Assembly (NCBI RefSeq): GCF_029016485.1
Contig: NZ_CP092106.1
Span: 1,364,001-1,428,000, forward strand
DNA length: 64,000 nucleotides
Reading direction: 5' to 3'
Origin: Vibrio sp. JC009
GTDB lineage: Bacteria > Pseudomonadota > Gammaproteobacteria > Enterobacterales > Vibrionaceae
Shown piece after piece: positions 35,192 through 45,786 of this stretch (the stretch's first letter is position 1; each line of letters starts with the position of its first letter). The translations under genes were made by a program, and so were the position numbers. The notes beneath the pieces were generated by a model, which saw nothing but the letters and a program-made list of their open reading frames with translations, was not told where the DNA came from and ran no database searches.

Positions 35192-36274
35192 ATGGAAACG
35201 ATATATAACTTTAGTGCAGGTCCTGCAGCACTGCCAAAGCCGGTAATGGAAAAGGCGCAGTCAGAACTTATTGACTGGAACGGTTTGGGTACTTCCGTGA
35301 TGGAAATCAGTCACCGCAGCAAAGAGTTTATCAAGGTTGCTGATGAAGCAGAGCAGGACTTAAGAGATCTTCTGAATATTCCTGACAATTACAAAGTACT
35401 TTTCTGTCAGGGCGGGGCTCGTGCACAGTTTGCCGCAGTACCTATGAACCTGCTGGGCGGCGCAAAAACAGCAACTTATATTGATGGCGGTTACTGGGCA
35501 GAAAGCGCCATCGCAGAAGCGAAAAAGTACTGTGATCCGGATGTATTTGTGGCAAAAACTGAGGTTGAAGGTAAAACGGCCATTCTGCCTTCAACAGAGT
35601 GGAAGATCGCTGACGATGCGGCTTACGTACACTTCTGCCCGAATGAAACCATTGACGGTATTGAGATTAATGACCTGCCGGTAACAGACAAGCCGATTGT
35701 TGCTGATATGTCTTCGACCATTCTTTCTCGTGAAATTGATGTCTCTAAATATGGCGTAATCTATGCGGGTGCTCAGAAAAACATCGGCCCTGCGGGTATC
35801 GCTATTGCTATTGTACGGGACGATCTGCTTGATCTTGCATCTGATGTGCTGCCTAGCATACTGAACTACAAGGTTCTGGCTGAAAAAGACTCTATGTTCA
35901 ACACGCCGCCAACCTTTGCCTGGTACCTTTCTGGCCTGGTGTTTAAGTGGCTGAAAGAACTGGGTGGGGTACAAGCGATTGAGAAGCAAAACCGTGAGAA
36001 AGCGGCGCTTCTTTATGACTACATTGATCAGTCTCCTTTCTACAAAAACGGTGTTCACCCTGAAAACCGCTCACTGATGAATGTGCCTTTCCAGCTGGCT
36101 AAACCCGAACTTGATGCCAAATTCCTTGAACTTGCAGACAAAGCGGGGCTAAAAGCGTTAAAAGGCCATAGAGCTGTTGGTGGTATGCGTGCCTCTATTT
36201 ACAACGCAATGCCGGTAGAAGGCGTTGCTGCACTTGTTGACTTTATGCGTGAGTTTGAGTCGGAATACGCATAA
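35192..36274 (+). CDS. serC: Phosphoserine aminotransferase SerC
   Basis: 360 residues, standard length. It converts 3-phosphohydroxypyruvate to phosphoserine (serine biosynthesis) and also acts in pyridoxine synthesis, using PLP. Start [30 protein letters not shown] near 71-88, [10 protein letters not shown] at 171-180 and the PLP lysine Lys196 in [12 protein letters not shown]; the C terminus has [23 protein letters not shown] precedes ATG 35192. Flanked by terminators on both sides, so it is transcribed alone. Confidence 0.97.
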   Translation: METIYNFSAGPAALPKPVMEKAQSELIDWNGLGTSVMEISHRSKEFIKVADEAEQDLRDLLNIPDNYKVLFCQGGARAQFAAVPMNLLGGAKTATYIDGGYWAESAIAEAKKYCDPDVFVAKTEVEGKTAILPSTEWKIADDAAYVHFCPNETIDGIEINDLPVTDKPIVADMSSTILSREIDVSKYGVIYAGAQKNIGPAGIAIAIVRDDLLDLASDVLPSILNYKVLAEKDSMFNTPPTFAWYLSGLVFKWLKELGGVQAIEKQNREKAALLYDYIDQSPFYKNGVHPENRSLMNVPFQLAKPELDAKFLELADKAGLKALKGHRAVGGMRASIYNAMPVEGVAALVDFMREFESEYA

Positions 36275-36284
36275 TTCAGAACTA

Positions 36285-36312
36285 AAGTAACTTCACTTCG
36301 GTGAAGTTACTT
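36285..36312 (+). terminator. UUCG-capped stem-loop after serC
   Basis: Perfect 12-bp stem AAGTAACTTCAC / GTGAAGTTACTT closed by the stable tetraloop TTCG. Only a weak T-tract (TTAACT) follows, but position just after the serC stop and stem strength make it a likely terminator or 3'-end stabiliser. Confidence 0.75.
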
Positions 36313-36512
36313 AACTCCCATATTTTCACTTCCGCTATTTAAAGCTTTCCTGAAAAAACGACGTATCTGTCTAATAAGTCTCCGAACTCTTATATATATT
36401 GAAGAATCAGTCAAACTTTTCACCAACTTATTGATCTAAAATAGCTATGAAATGCCATAAGATGTAGCTAGTGCGTGTTTAAGGTATGACTGAAAAATAC
36501 CGGGGGTGATTA

Positions 36513-36920
36513 ATGGCTAATTTAATTCCATGGTCTGATGATTATGCAATTGGTGTTGATGAGGTGGATCAGCAGCACAAGTACTTATTTGATTTGATTA
36601 ATGAGGTTCTTCAGAGCAACGAAGATGAAAAACTGAAATCCTCATTGCTGAAATTGTACCGGTATACCAGAGAACATTTTCGCGCTGAAGAGGCATTGAT
36701 GGAGAGGGCAGGTTATCCTCAATATGAGCAGCATAAGGAAATGCATAATCTTCTGATACTCAAGCTAAACGACAGCTCAACCGAGACGATGAATAACCCA
36801 TCGCGACGGGATGCGCTCGACGAATTTTTAACCAGTTGGCTTGTGAAGCATATTCTTGAGAAAGACATGGATATAGGCCGGTTTATGCAAGAGAACAAAT
36901 CTGCTTCCGAACGGGTTTGA
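36513..36920 (+). CDS. Bacteriohemerythrin
   Basis: 135 residues, single hemerythrin domain. All seven diiron ligands are in place: His22 (QQHK), His55 and Glu59 (EHFRAEE), His74 and His78 (HKEMH), His113 and Asp118 (KHILEKDMD). The typical N terminus LIPWSDDYAIGVDEVDQQH is present. It binds O2 reversibly in the cytoplasm, thought to store or deliver oxygen or to sense it. No attached signalling domain. GGGGGTGA precedes ATG 36513. It is next to cydDC (cytochrome bd assembly), a possible oxygen-physiology link, though the genes are convergent and share only a terminator. Confidence 0.94.
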   Translation: MANLIPWSDDYAIGVDEVDQQHKYLFDLINEVLQSNEDEKLKSSLLKLYRYTREHFRAEEALMERAGYPQYEQHKEMHNLLILKLNDSSTETMNNPSRRDALDEFLTSWLVKHILEKDMDIGRFMQENKSASERV

Positions 36921-36971
36921 TTCCTGGCTGGATACTGCGTCAAAAAATAAGAAAGGGATTCGTGTTTAATT

Positions 36972-37003
36972 AAAGGGCCTGGATAACAATATCCAGGCCC
37001 TTT
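36972..37003. terminator. Bidirectional terminator between bacteriohemerythrin and cydC
   Basis: Perfect 13-bp stem AAAGGGCCTGGAT / ATCCAGGCCCTTT with loop AACAAT. It serves the convergent plus gene and the cydDC operon. Confidence 0.9.
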
Positions 37004-37010
37004 GGGTGCT

Positions 37011-38732
37011 TTATAGTGTCTGGTTTAACTGGAAGTAACGGCCTTGCTGCGCCATTAACTCCAAGTGGTTACCCTGCTCAATAATCCGGCCCTCTTCAAT
37101 CAGGCAGATATTGTCCATTTTATGCAGGTTCACCAGACGGTGAGTGATAAACAGAACCGTTTTGTCTTCAAAGTGCTGGTCGAACAGCTCAGTAATCTGA
37201 TGTTCTGTCTTCTTATCCAGCCCTTCTGTTGGTTCATCCAGCAGCAGGATAGGGGCGTTATGAAGAATGGCCCTTGCGATACCGATCCGGCGTTTTTCGC
37301 CACCGGAAAGCTGACGGCCACCATCTCCCAGCCACTCATCAAGGCCTTTATCTTCTGTCAGTTTTTCAAGCCCCACCTTTGCCAGTAGCTCTTTAAGTTC
37401 GGAATCGGTTACTTCCGGCTTGGCGATGGAGAGGTTTTCCCGCAGCGAGCCGTTAAGAATATCAACGCGCTGACTGACGACAGAGATCTTGTTTCTGAGC
37501 ACATTTTCACTGATTTCAGTAATTGGTGTGCCAGCAACAGAAATGCTGCCGGACTGCACATCCCAGTACCGACATAAAAGCTGAAGCAGGGTAGATTTAC
37601 CTGAGCCGGTCTGGCCCAGAATCGCCACTCTGTTTTTTGCTTCGATAGTGAGACTAATCCCTTTAATCGCCTGGCTATCTGCATCTGGGTAACTAAATTC
37701 AATATCTTTGAATTCAATGCTGTGCTCGCTCTGCTTTAAATCGCCGCCTTCAGGGAAAATCACATCTGGCGTTGCCTGAGTGATTTCATTCAGACGTCGT
37801 GCGGATGTCAGTGTTTGTCCCAAGTGCTGGAAGGCACCTGCGATCGGCATTAGCAGCTCAAAGCTGGCCATAGTGGCAAATGCAAACATAGCGATAAACG
37901 GATCCGGCTGGTTTCCACCGATACCGTCAGCCGCCAGCCAGAGGATCAGTGTCAGCGCCCAGCCGTTTGCCAGCATAAGCAGGGCACTGGCAATACCTGT
38001 CAGGTTGGCATTCACAAACTGATTGCTCAGTAGCTTTTTCTGGGTGTCCAGTATGGCGTTGTGGTAACGCTCTTCTGCGCCAAACAGTACCAGCTCGCTG
38101 TGACCCTGAAGCCAGTCCAGTGCGGAAACCCGTAAATCGGATTTATGGTGAGTAAGCTCAGAACCATTTCGCTTGCCGAGCTTGTAGAAAACAACCGGCC
38201 AGAGCAGAAGAAGTGCTAACAGTATTGCACCCAGCGTTAAACCTAACTGCAGATCAAAGGCGCAAAGAAAGGCCGTTAATACGATAATGCCCAGGGTTCC
38301 GGTGACTACCGGGCTGACAAGGCGCAGATAGACATGGTCCATGGCATCCACATCTGCAACCAGACGGTTCAGAATATCGCCGTCACGAAGCCCTGAGACT
38401 TTACCCGGAACAAGCGGTGCCAGTTTCTTAAAGAAATAAACCCGCAGCGCTGTCAGCAGCTTAAAGGTTTCGTTGTGACTGACAACCCGCTCACCCCAGC
38501 GTCCAGCAGTACGGCCGATAGCAAAGCCACGGACACCGCCACCGGGCAGCATATAGTTAAAGGACTCTTTTGCAATAGTCAGCCCGGCTACTGCGGCCGC
38601 AGAAATAAACCAACCTGAAAGCGTCAACAGACCAATAGAGGCGAACAGGGTCAGCAAAGCCAGAAGCATTCCAAGCGAAAGCCCGAACCAGTGTTTTTTA
38701 TACAGCTTCAGAAAAGGCAGTAAATCACGCAT
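37011..38732 (-). CDS. cydC: Glutathione/cysteine exporter subunit CydC (ABC, membrane + ATPase)
   Basis: 573 residues, as in E. coli CydC. The N-terminal six-helix membrane domain begins LLPFLKLYKKHWFGLSLGMLLALLT, and the ATPase domain starts near residue 345. Walker A is GQTGSGKST, signature [16 protein letters not shown] and Walker B ILLLDEPTEGLD. The CydDC complex exports reductant (cysteine, glutathione) to the periplasm and is needed for cytochrome bd assembly. The start codon at 38732 overlaps the end of cydD by 8 bp (38725), so translation is coupled. Last gene of the trxB/cydDC region before the shared terminator. Confidence 0.95.
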   Translation of the reverse strand: MRDLLPFLKLYKKHWFGLSLGMLLALLTLFASIGLLTLSGWFISAAAVAGLTIAKESFNYMLPGGGVRGFAIGRTAGRWGERVVSHNETFKLLTALRVYFFKKLAPLVPGKVSGLRDGDILNRLVADVDAMDHVYLRLVSPVVTGTLGIIVLTAFLCAFDLQLGLTLGAILLALLLLWPVVFYKLGKRNGSELTHHKSDLRVSALDWLQGHSELVLFGAEERYHNAILDTQKKLLSNQFVNANLTGIASALLMLANGWALTLILWLAADGIGGNQPDPFIAMFAFATMASFELLMPIAGAFQHLGQTLTSARRLNEITQATPDVIFPEGGDLKQSEHSIEFKDIEFSYPDADSQAIKGISLTIEAKNRVAILGQTGSGKSTLLQLLCRYWDVQSGSISVAGTPITEISENVLRNKISVVSQRVDILNGSLRENLSIAKPEVTDSELKELLAKVGLEKLTEDKGLDEWLGDGGRQLSGGEKRRIGIARAILHNAPILLLDEPTEGLDKKTEHQITELFDQHFEDKTVLFITHRLVNLHKMDNICLIEEGRIIEQGNHLELMAQQGRYFQLNQTL

Positions 38733-40512
38733 CTAAATCTCCTTTTTCTGCAGCAAGCTGGCTGTTTCGTGCATTCAGCATAGAAGCAAACAGACCTTCT
38801 GAATTTTGTAGTTCTTCAAATGAACCGGACTCAACAATATCGCCCGACTGCATCACCAGTATCTGCTCAACCTCTTTTAGCTGGTTAAGCTGGTGGGTCA
38901 CCATTAATGTGGTTTTTTCCTGAATTTTCTTCTCTATACCCTGCATAACCAGAGCTTCGCTTCTTGCATCCAGACTTGCCGTCGGCTCATCCAGCAGCCA
39001 GAAGTTACCCTTTTGCAGCATGCCCCTAGCTAGCGCAAGGCGCTGTGCCTGACCAACGGAAAGACCGCCGGAACGGTCGCTGACATGATAATCAAGGCCA
39101 TGTTTTTCTACGAATTCAGAGGCAAAGGCATCATCCAGAGCAGTCTGAATCTGTTCGCTGCTTACCTCCGGATTACCCAGAGTGATGTTATCTTTAATAC
39201 TACCGTGTAAAAGCAATGGGTTTTGTCCCACCCAGCTTATCTGCTCGCGCCACTGGTTGAGATCGCACTCGCTCACTTCGGTATTGTTTATCCGCAGGCT
39301 GCCTTCGTAGGGCAGAAAGCCCAGAATAGCGTTGATCAGGCTGGTTTTACCTGCGCCGCTCGGGCCAACCAGAGCGGTGGTTTTTCCTGAATCCATTACA
39401 AAAGAAACCGGGCCGACCAGTTTTTTCCCATCAGGGCTAAGAACGGTCAGGTCATTCGCTTCAATTCGAATGTTTTGCGGCTCAGTAATAGAAGTGGTTC
39501 CTGTATTTGACTGTTTCACTTCCGTTTCTAAAAATTCGACGATGCTTTCCGCAGCGCCTACTGCCTGCGCTTTGGCATGGTAGAAGGTGCCCAGATCCCT
39601 TAGTGGCTGATAAAACTCCGGAGCAAGGATCAGAATCAGCAGACCTGAGAACAGGGTAATACCTGCACCATAATGACCGAAGTTCAACTCGCCGATATAG
39701 CTAAAGCCCAGATAAACCGCAGTCAGGGCAATGGAAATAGAGGTGAAAAATTCCAGCACGGCGGAAGAGAGGAATGCAACGCGCAGCACATCCATGGTGC
39801 GGGTTCTGAACACTTCAGAGGCGGCGCTCAGTTTCTCTTCTTCAGCTGTTGTACGGTCAAACAGTTTGATGGTTGTCATGGACTGAAGACGGTCATAAAA
39901 GTGTCCGGACAGTCGTTGCAGTGCTTTAAAGTTCTTGCGGTTTGCCTCTGCTGCACGTTTACCGACAAAGGCCATAAACATTGGGATAAGCGGTGCGGTA
40001 AGCAGGAATATCAGCCCCGCAGCCCAGTTAACCGGAAATACCACCACAAGAATAATAATCGGTGTCAGAACCGACAGTGACATCTGAGGCAGATAACGGG
40101 CAAAAAAGTCCTGCATATCCTCAACTTGTTCCAGAAGCAGGGTGACCCAGGTTCCGGCGGGTTTGCCTTTGATATAGGCAGGGCCTAAGGCTCTTAGTTT
40201 GTCCAGAATCAGCTGACGGATATAGATTCTGATCTGCTCACCGCAGCGGAATCCGGCAATTTCACGGCCCCAGGTACAGGCTGCTCTGCCTGCAATGGTC
40301 AGTGCCAGACCAATAAAATACGGAATTAGCTCAGATTTATCAGTATGTTCAATGATGAGCTGATGAAGAATTGAAGCGATAAGTGCTGCCTGACCAAGCA
40401 AGAGCAGGCTTGAGAGCACCCCAAGGCCGACACTGATCAGAAGCCAGCGTTTAGCCAGCTTGCTTTGATCTTTCAGCCAATTGTTTAACTCGCGCTGTTT
40501 TGTTTTATCCAT
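38725..40512 (-). CDS. cydD: Glutathione/cysteine exporter subunit CydD (ABC, membrane + ATPase)
   Basis: 595 residues (E. coli CydD 588). Six-helix membrane domain with LRALGPAYIKGKPAGTWVTLLLEQVEDMQDFFARYLPQM near 108-146, characteristic of CydD. The ATPase domain has GPSGAGKTS, signature LSVGQAQRLALARGML (Val replaces the usual Gly in SGG, as is common in CydD) and WLLDEPTASLDARS. It pairs with CydC. The E. coli gene order trxB-cydD-cydC is kept. A terminator after trxB lies 64 bp upstream, so cydDC must have a promoter in the 40513-40575 gap or be reached by read-through. Confidence 0.95.
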   Translation of the reverse strand: MDKTKQRELNNWLKDQSKLAKRWLLISVGLGVLSSLLLLGQAALIASILHQLIIEHTDKSELIPYFIGLALTIAGRAACTWGREIAGFRCGEQIRIYIRQLILDKLRALGPAYIKGKPAGTWVTLLLEQVEDMQDFFARYLPQMSLSVLTPIIILVVVFPVNWAAGLIFLLTAPLIPMFMAFVGKRAAEANRKNFKALQRLSGHFYDRLQSMTTIKLFDRTTAEEEKLSAASEVFRTRTMDVLRVAFLSSAVLEFFTSISIALTAVYLGFSYIGELNFGHYGAGITLFSGLLILILAPEFYQPLRDLGTFYHAKAQAVGAAESIVEFLETEVKQSNTGTTSITEPQNIRIEANDLTVLSPDGKKLVGPVSFVMDSGKTTALVGPSGAGKTSLINAILGFLPYEGSLRINNTEVSECDLNQWREQISWVGQNPLLLHGSIKDNITLGNPEVSSEQIQTALDDAFASEFVEKHGLDYHVSDRSGGLSVGQAQRLALARGMLQKGNFWLLDEPTASLDARSEALVMQGIEKKIQEKTTLMVTHQLNQLKEVEQILVMQSGDIVESGSFEELQNSEGLFASMLNARNSQLAAEKGDLDA

Positions 40513-40575
40513 GTATAGAAGGCTTACTGCTATTAATTATTATGATTGCTATAAAAAAAAGAGTATACAAAAACA

Positions 40576-40600
40576 AAACCAGCGGGAATACCGCTGGTTT
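40576..40600 (-). terminator. Intrinsic terminator of trxB
   Basis: Perfect 10-bp stem AAACCAGCGG / CCGCTGGTTT with a 5-nt loop; the minus strand continues TTGTTTTTGT. About 50 bp past the trxB stop. Confidence 0.85.
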
Positions 40601-40651
40601 GTAGGGATTTGAACTAAGCAGCTGATTTTCAGTTGCTTTAACTCTTTAGTA

Positions 40652-41932
<1,281 letters not shown>

Positions 41933-42850
41933 TCAATATTTCAATAACGGAGCAGGAACTTTTTCCGTAGTGATATAAATACTCTCACCATTTGCACCAA
42001 ACCCGGCAGCTTCTGCCTGCTCCAATTGTGGAAACTCAATGATCTCCGGCTTGGTTGAGAACACATCCAGCCAACTGCTCTGGTTTTCGTTGGAATAGAG
42101 ATAAGCAGCGGAGTAGGTGAGGACCATCAGCCTTTTGCCATCCGGTGAGATATCCATTGCGGTTGGCATGCTGGATATATTCAGCAGATCCAACATGCCA
42201 AAGCGAAGCTCTTTTGGTAGCGGAAACGGGGTGATATCGCCAAGTTTTGTCGCTACCTGGGGTGTGCGCTGACTTAAATCGAGCTCGTATAATGCTGGTG
42301 GTGTGTCTCTTTTGCTAAGCAGAAGTATTTTTTTGTTCACTATGTCTACGGCAACAGCTTCACAGTCTTTCAGACCGTCTTCATAGGTGAAGGTTATGGT
42401 CCACTCCGGCTTTGCGGCTACGATGGACTGCTCTGATCTTGATAATCTTTTCAGCTCAGGCTCGCGGATAAAGTGCAGCTTGTAATTTTCTCTGTCTACG
42501 GCGTTGTTGCCGGTATCGGCAATCAGAATATAGCGGATACCCTGAAACTCAAATGTTGCCAGATCTTCCCAGTCTATATTCTGAATACCGGAAATTTTTA
42601 AAGTTGCCAGATGCTCTCCGCGCTCGTTAATTGCGAACAGTGCATTCTGGCTAAAACTGTCGTTATTTACCCAGAGAATGCCTTTGTTAACGGAAGAAGC
42701 GACTAAACCACTGGCTTCAGAGATTTGTTCGCTTTTGATTGTTCCAACCTGAGAGTCTCCTACGCTTTGCGCTGTGCTGGAACAGGCGATTAGCCATGTA
42801 AGACTGGCGGTGGTGACTAGTGCAGCAGGAAGCAGGTGTTTGATCTTCAT
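41933..42850 (-). CDS. Lipoprotein, probable beta-propeller
   Basis: 305 residues. The signal peptide ends in the lipobox LIAC with lipidated Cys23, followed by SSTAQ; with Ser at +2 it should be sorted to the outer membrane. The body has repeated W/L-x-G/D blade-like segments (GILWVNNDS, IRYILIADTGNN, KKILLLSKRDT, SPDGKRLMVLTYS), typical of six- or seven-bladed propellers related to SdiA-regulated/SMP-30-like proteins. There are no clear catalytic residues. It lies downstream of nrdJb but after a terminator, so it is a separate unit. Function unknown. Confidence 0.68.
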   Translation of the reverse strand: MKIKHLLPAALVTTASLTWLIACSSTAQSVGDSQVGTIKSEQISEASGLVASSVNKGILWVNNDSFSQNALFAINERGEHLATLKISGIQNIDWEDLATFEFQGIRYILIADTGNNAVDRENYKLHFIREPELKRLSRSEQSIVAAKPEWTITFTYEDGLKDCEAVAVDIVNKKILLLSKRDTPPALYELDLSQRTPQVATKLGDITPFPLPKELRFGMLDLLNISSMPTAMDISPDGKRLMVLTYSAAYLYSNENQSSWLDVFSTKPEIIEFPQLEQAEAAGFGANGESIYITTEKVPAPLLKY

Positions 42851-42870
42851 AAAGTATCCCTGATATAAAA

Positions 42871-42897
42871 AAGCGAGCCCGAAAGCCCGCTTATTCT
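42871..42897 (-). terminator. Intrinsic terminator of nrdJab
   Basis: On the minus strand, AAGCGGGC-TTTCGG-GCTCGCTT forms an 8-bp stem with one mismatch or wobble, followed by TTTTT. It lies about 20 bp beyond the nrdJb stop codon. Confidence 0.75.
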
Positions 42898-42915
42898 ATA
42901 TCAGAATGGTTTTAA

Positions 42916-43608
42916 TTAACCACACTTTGAATCACCACAATTGAGACAAGTCTGGCAGTTGTCCTTGATGACGACCGCTTTATTGTTGCATTTGTAGCAG
43001 AAAGTGGCATTTGGAGGAAAACCGCTGGCAGCTTGTTCTTCCTGCGCCGGCTCTTCTTCAACTGAAGTCAGCTCTGCTTTTTTCTGTTCAAGAAAGGCTT
43101 TTTGATGCTCATCCATCTCCGGATTTTCCAGCAGGCCGATTTCCATCAGGTGCTGCTCGATAACGTTGCCGATTTCTGCAATCAGAGAGGGAACGTACTT
43201 TCCGTTGTTCCAGTAACCGCCACGGGGATCGAATACCGAGCGCAGCTCTTCCACCAAAAAGGTACAGTCGCCGCCTTTGCGGAATACCGCTGACATAATC
43301 CGGGTCAGGGCCACAATCCACTGATAGTGCTCAAGGCTTTTTGAGTTGATAAACACCTCAAATGGCCGGCGGATTTCGTGCTCTGTCCCTTCATTCAGGA
43401 TCACATCATTGATGGTGATAAACAGCGAATGCTCTGAAACATGCTCTGGCGTTTTCAGTTTATAGGTGGAGCCCATCAGTTTTTCCGGACGCAGAATGGT
43501 TTCATGCATCTGCTGAATTTCAGGCTCTTCCTTTTCAGGCTGAATATTGTCGTCATTAGCCTCTTTAATTTTGAACCCGACAATCTTGTTTGCGATTTTT
43601 TTTGTCAT
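42916..43608 (-). CDS. nrdJb: B12-dependent ribonucleotide reductase, C-terminal subunit NrdJb
   Basis: 230 residues. A TSCPD-type domain covers about 45-150 (HSLFITINDVILNEG, RRPFEVFINSKS, MSAVFRKGGDCTFLVEELRSVFDPRGG). A linker rich in Glu follows, then a C-terminal cysteine cluster CYKCNNKAVV...CQTCLNCGDSKCG, a zinc-ribbon-like tail that also carries the redox cysteines re-reducing the active site. In Pseudomonas the class II enzyme is similarly split into NrdJa and NrdJb. The gene follows nrdJa after 24 bp, with GAGAGG before ATG 43608. The tail would accept electrons from thioredoxin. Confidence 0.88.
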   Translation of the reverse strand: MTKKIANKIVGFKIKEANDDNIQPEKEEPEIQQMHETILRPEKLMGSTYKLKTPEHVSEHSLFITINDVILNEGTEHEIRRPFEVFINSKSLEHYQWIVALTRIMSAVFRKGGDCTFLVEELRSVFDPRGGYWNNGKYVPSLIAEIGNVIEQHLMEIGLLENPEMDEHQKAFLEQKKAELTSVEEEPAQEEQAASGFPPNATFCYKCNNKAVVIKDNCQTCLNCGDSKCG

Positions 43609-43632
43609 TTTAACCTCTCAAAGTTCCGGGTA

Positions 43633-45786
43633 TTAATACTTACCGTAGTAGCCTTCTTTTAAGGCGTCGTACAGGTTGGCTGCGGTATGGGTTTCACCGT
43701 CGTACTCAATCTCTTCATTTCCCTTGGCTTCGAAGGTGGAGCCGTCTTCCAGGGTGAATACATAAGTGGTGTTTTCCAGATCTTTCTCTTTAATAAGCAC
43801 GCCCTGGAACACTTCCGGATTAAAGCGGAAGGTGGTGCATCCCTTCAGACCCTTGTCGTAGGCTTCCATATAGATATCTTTAAAGCCTTCAAACGGGAAA
43901 TCGGTTGGCACATTGGCGGTCTTGGAAATGGACGAATCAATCCAGCTCTGGGCTGCGGCCTGAACGGCAACATGCTGCGACGGGGTAATATCGTCTGTGG
44001 TGATAAAGTAATCCGGCAGTTTTGCCTCTTCCTCTTCTGAGTACGGCATCGCCTTTGAGTTAATTAACTGGCGGTAGGCAAGAAGTTCGAAGCTATAGAC
44101 ATCAACACTCTTCTTGGATTTTTTACCTTCAACCACTACGTTGCGCGTGTAGTGATGGGCAAAGCTTGGCTCGATACCGTTACTGGCGTTGTTGGCCAGA
44201 GAAAGCGAGATGGTGCCGGTTGGAGCAATCGACGTATGGTGAGTAAAGCGGCTGCCGCTCTCTGCCAGTTCGTTTACCAGCTCTGGTTCAAGTTCGGCCA
44301 TCTGCTGCATATAGCGGCTGTATCTGGCATGCAGAACTTTACCTTTAACTTTGTCGCCAATCCTGATGCCATCTTCCGCCATTTCAGGGCGCTGGCGCAT
44401 CATTTTTGCGCTGATCTCAAACTCCTGCTCCATAATTGGTGCCGGGCCTTTTTCTTTGGCAAGTTCTAAGCCTTCTTTCCAGCCGGTAACTGCCATTTCA
44501 CGGGCAACTTTATCGGTGAATGAAATGGATTCGTCACTGCCATAGCGACGTTGCAGCATTGTCAGAGTTGAGCCCAGACCAAGGAAACCCATACCATGAC
44601 GGCGTTTATGCTCAATTTCATGACGCTGTTTTTCCAGTGGAAGTTTGTTGATTTCAACTACGTTGTCCAGCATACGGGTGAAGATGGCGACAACTTTGTT
44701 GTAGCTGTCCCAGTCGAAAAAGGCTTTGTCGGTAAATGGATTGCGGACAAATTTGGTCAGGTTTATGGAGCCCAGCAGACACGCGCCATAAGGCGGAAGA
44801 GGCTGCTCACCGCATGGGTTGGTGGCACGGATCTCTTCGCAGAACCAGTTATTGTTCATCTGATTGACTTTATCGATCAGAATAAAGCCCGGCTCTGCAT
44901 AATCGTAGGTAGAAGTCATAATAACATTCCACAGTTTACGCGCCGGAAGGGTCTGATATACCTTACAGGCCACTCTGCCTAACTCATCTTCCACCAGCTC
45001 TTCATTAACCGGCCAGTCTGCCCAGACGATATTTTGATCCTTATGAAGATCCATTCCGTCCTGAGTCGCTTCTTTAGCGGTAATAGGGAAGATAAGCTGC
45101 CATGGCTTGTCTTCTTTAACGGCATGAACGAAATCTTCACTAATTAACAGAGAAAGGTTGAACTGGCGCAGGCGGCCGTTTTCACGTTTTGCTCTAATAA
45201 AATCGATAATGTCAGGGTGACGAATATCCATAGTGCCCATCTGAGCGCCTCGGCGACCACCGGCAGAGGAGACGGTAAAACACATTTTGTCGTAGATATC
45301 CATAAACGACAGCGGGCCGGAGGTATAAGCGCCTGCACCTGAAACAAAAGCCCCCTTTGGACGCAGGGTAGAGAAGTCATAGCCGATCCCACAACCGGCT
45401 TTAAGAGTCAGGCCCGCCTCATGTACTTTGTTGAGAATATCGTCCATAGAATCATGGATAGTGCCGGAAACAGTACAGTTAATGGTTGAGGTCGCAGGTT
45501 TGTGTTCAAATGCACCAGCATTAGAGGTGATTCTGCCTGCCGGAATAGCACCATTTCTTAGCGCCCAGAGAAACGCTTCGTTCCACTTTTTCTTATCTCT
45601 TTTTTCCAGATCAGAAAGCGCCTTGGCAACACGCTTAAAGGTGTCATCAAGCTCCTGATCTATTGGTTCGCCATGTTTGGTTTTTAACCTGTATTTACTG
45701 TCCCAGATTTCGATGGATGTAGACTGGTATTCAATATCGGTTGCAGAGATGATCATAGGTTCGGATTCGTTGTAAGTGTCTGCCAT
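43633..45786 (-). CDS. nrdJ: Adenosylcobalamin-dependent (class II) ribonucleotide reductase, catalytic subunit NrdJa
   Basis: 717 residues from ATG 45786, preceded by AAGGAAAA; the frame from TTG 45819 would run into the promoter region. Class II RNR catalytic barrel: STINCTVSGTIHDSMDD (first active-site Cys), AGCGIGYDFSTLRPKGA, ATNPCGEQPLPPYGACLLGSINL (thiyl-radical Cys and glutamate of NPCGE) and SIAPTGTISLSLANNASNGIEPSFAHHYTR. It reduces ribonucleotides with or without oxygen using a cobalamin-derived radical, so the cell needs B12. Vibrios usually rely on class I and III enzymes, so this is likely acquired. Two NrdR boxes cover its promoter. It is transcribed leftward with nrdJb. Confidence 0.92.
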   Translation of the reverse strand: MADTYNESEPMIISATDIEYQSTSIEIWDSKYRLKTKHGEPIDQELDDTFKRVAKALSDLEKRDKKKWNEAFLWALRNGAIPAGRITSNAGAFEHKPATSTINCTVSGTIHDSMDDILNKVHEAGLTLKAGCGIGYDFSTLRPKGAFVSGAGAYTSGPLSFMDIYDKMCFTVSSAGGRRGAQMGTMDIRHPDIIDFIRAKRENGRLRQFNLSLLISEDFVHAVKEDKPWQLIFPITAKEATQDGMDLHKDQNIVWADWPVNEELVEDELGRVACKVYQTLPARKLWNVIMTSTYDYAEPGFILIDKVNQMNNNWFCEEIRATNPCGEQPLPPYGACLLGSINLTKFVRNPFTDKAFFDWDSYNKVVAIFTRMLDNVVEINKLPLEKQRHEIEHKRRHGMGFLGLGSTLTMLQRRYGSDESISFTDKVAREMAVTGWKEGLELAKEKGPAPIMEQEFEISAKMMRQRPEMAEDGIRIGDKVKGKVLHARYSRYMQQMAELEPELVNELAESGSRFTHHTSIAPTGTISLSLANNASNGIEPSFAHHYTRNVVVEGKKSKKSVDVYSFELLAYRQLINSKAMPYSEEEEAKLPDYFITTDDITPSQHVAVQAAAQSWIDSSISKTANVPTDFPFEGFKDIYMEAYDKGLKGCTTFRFNPEVFQGVLIKEKDLENTTYVFTLEDGSTFEAKGNEEIEYDGETHTAANLYDALKEGYYGKY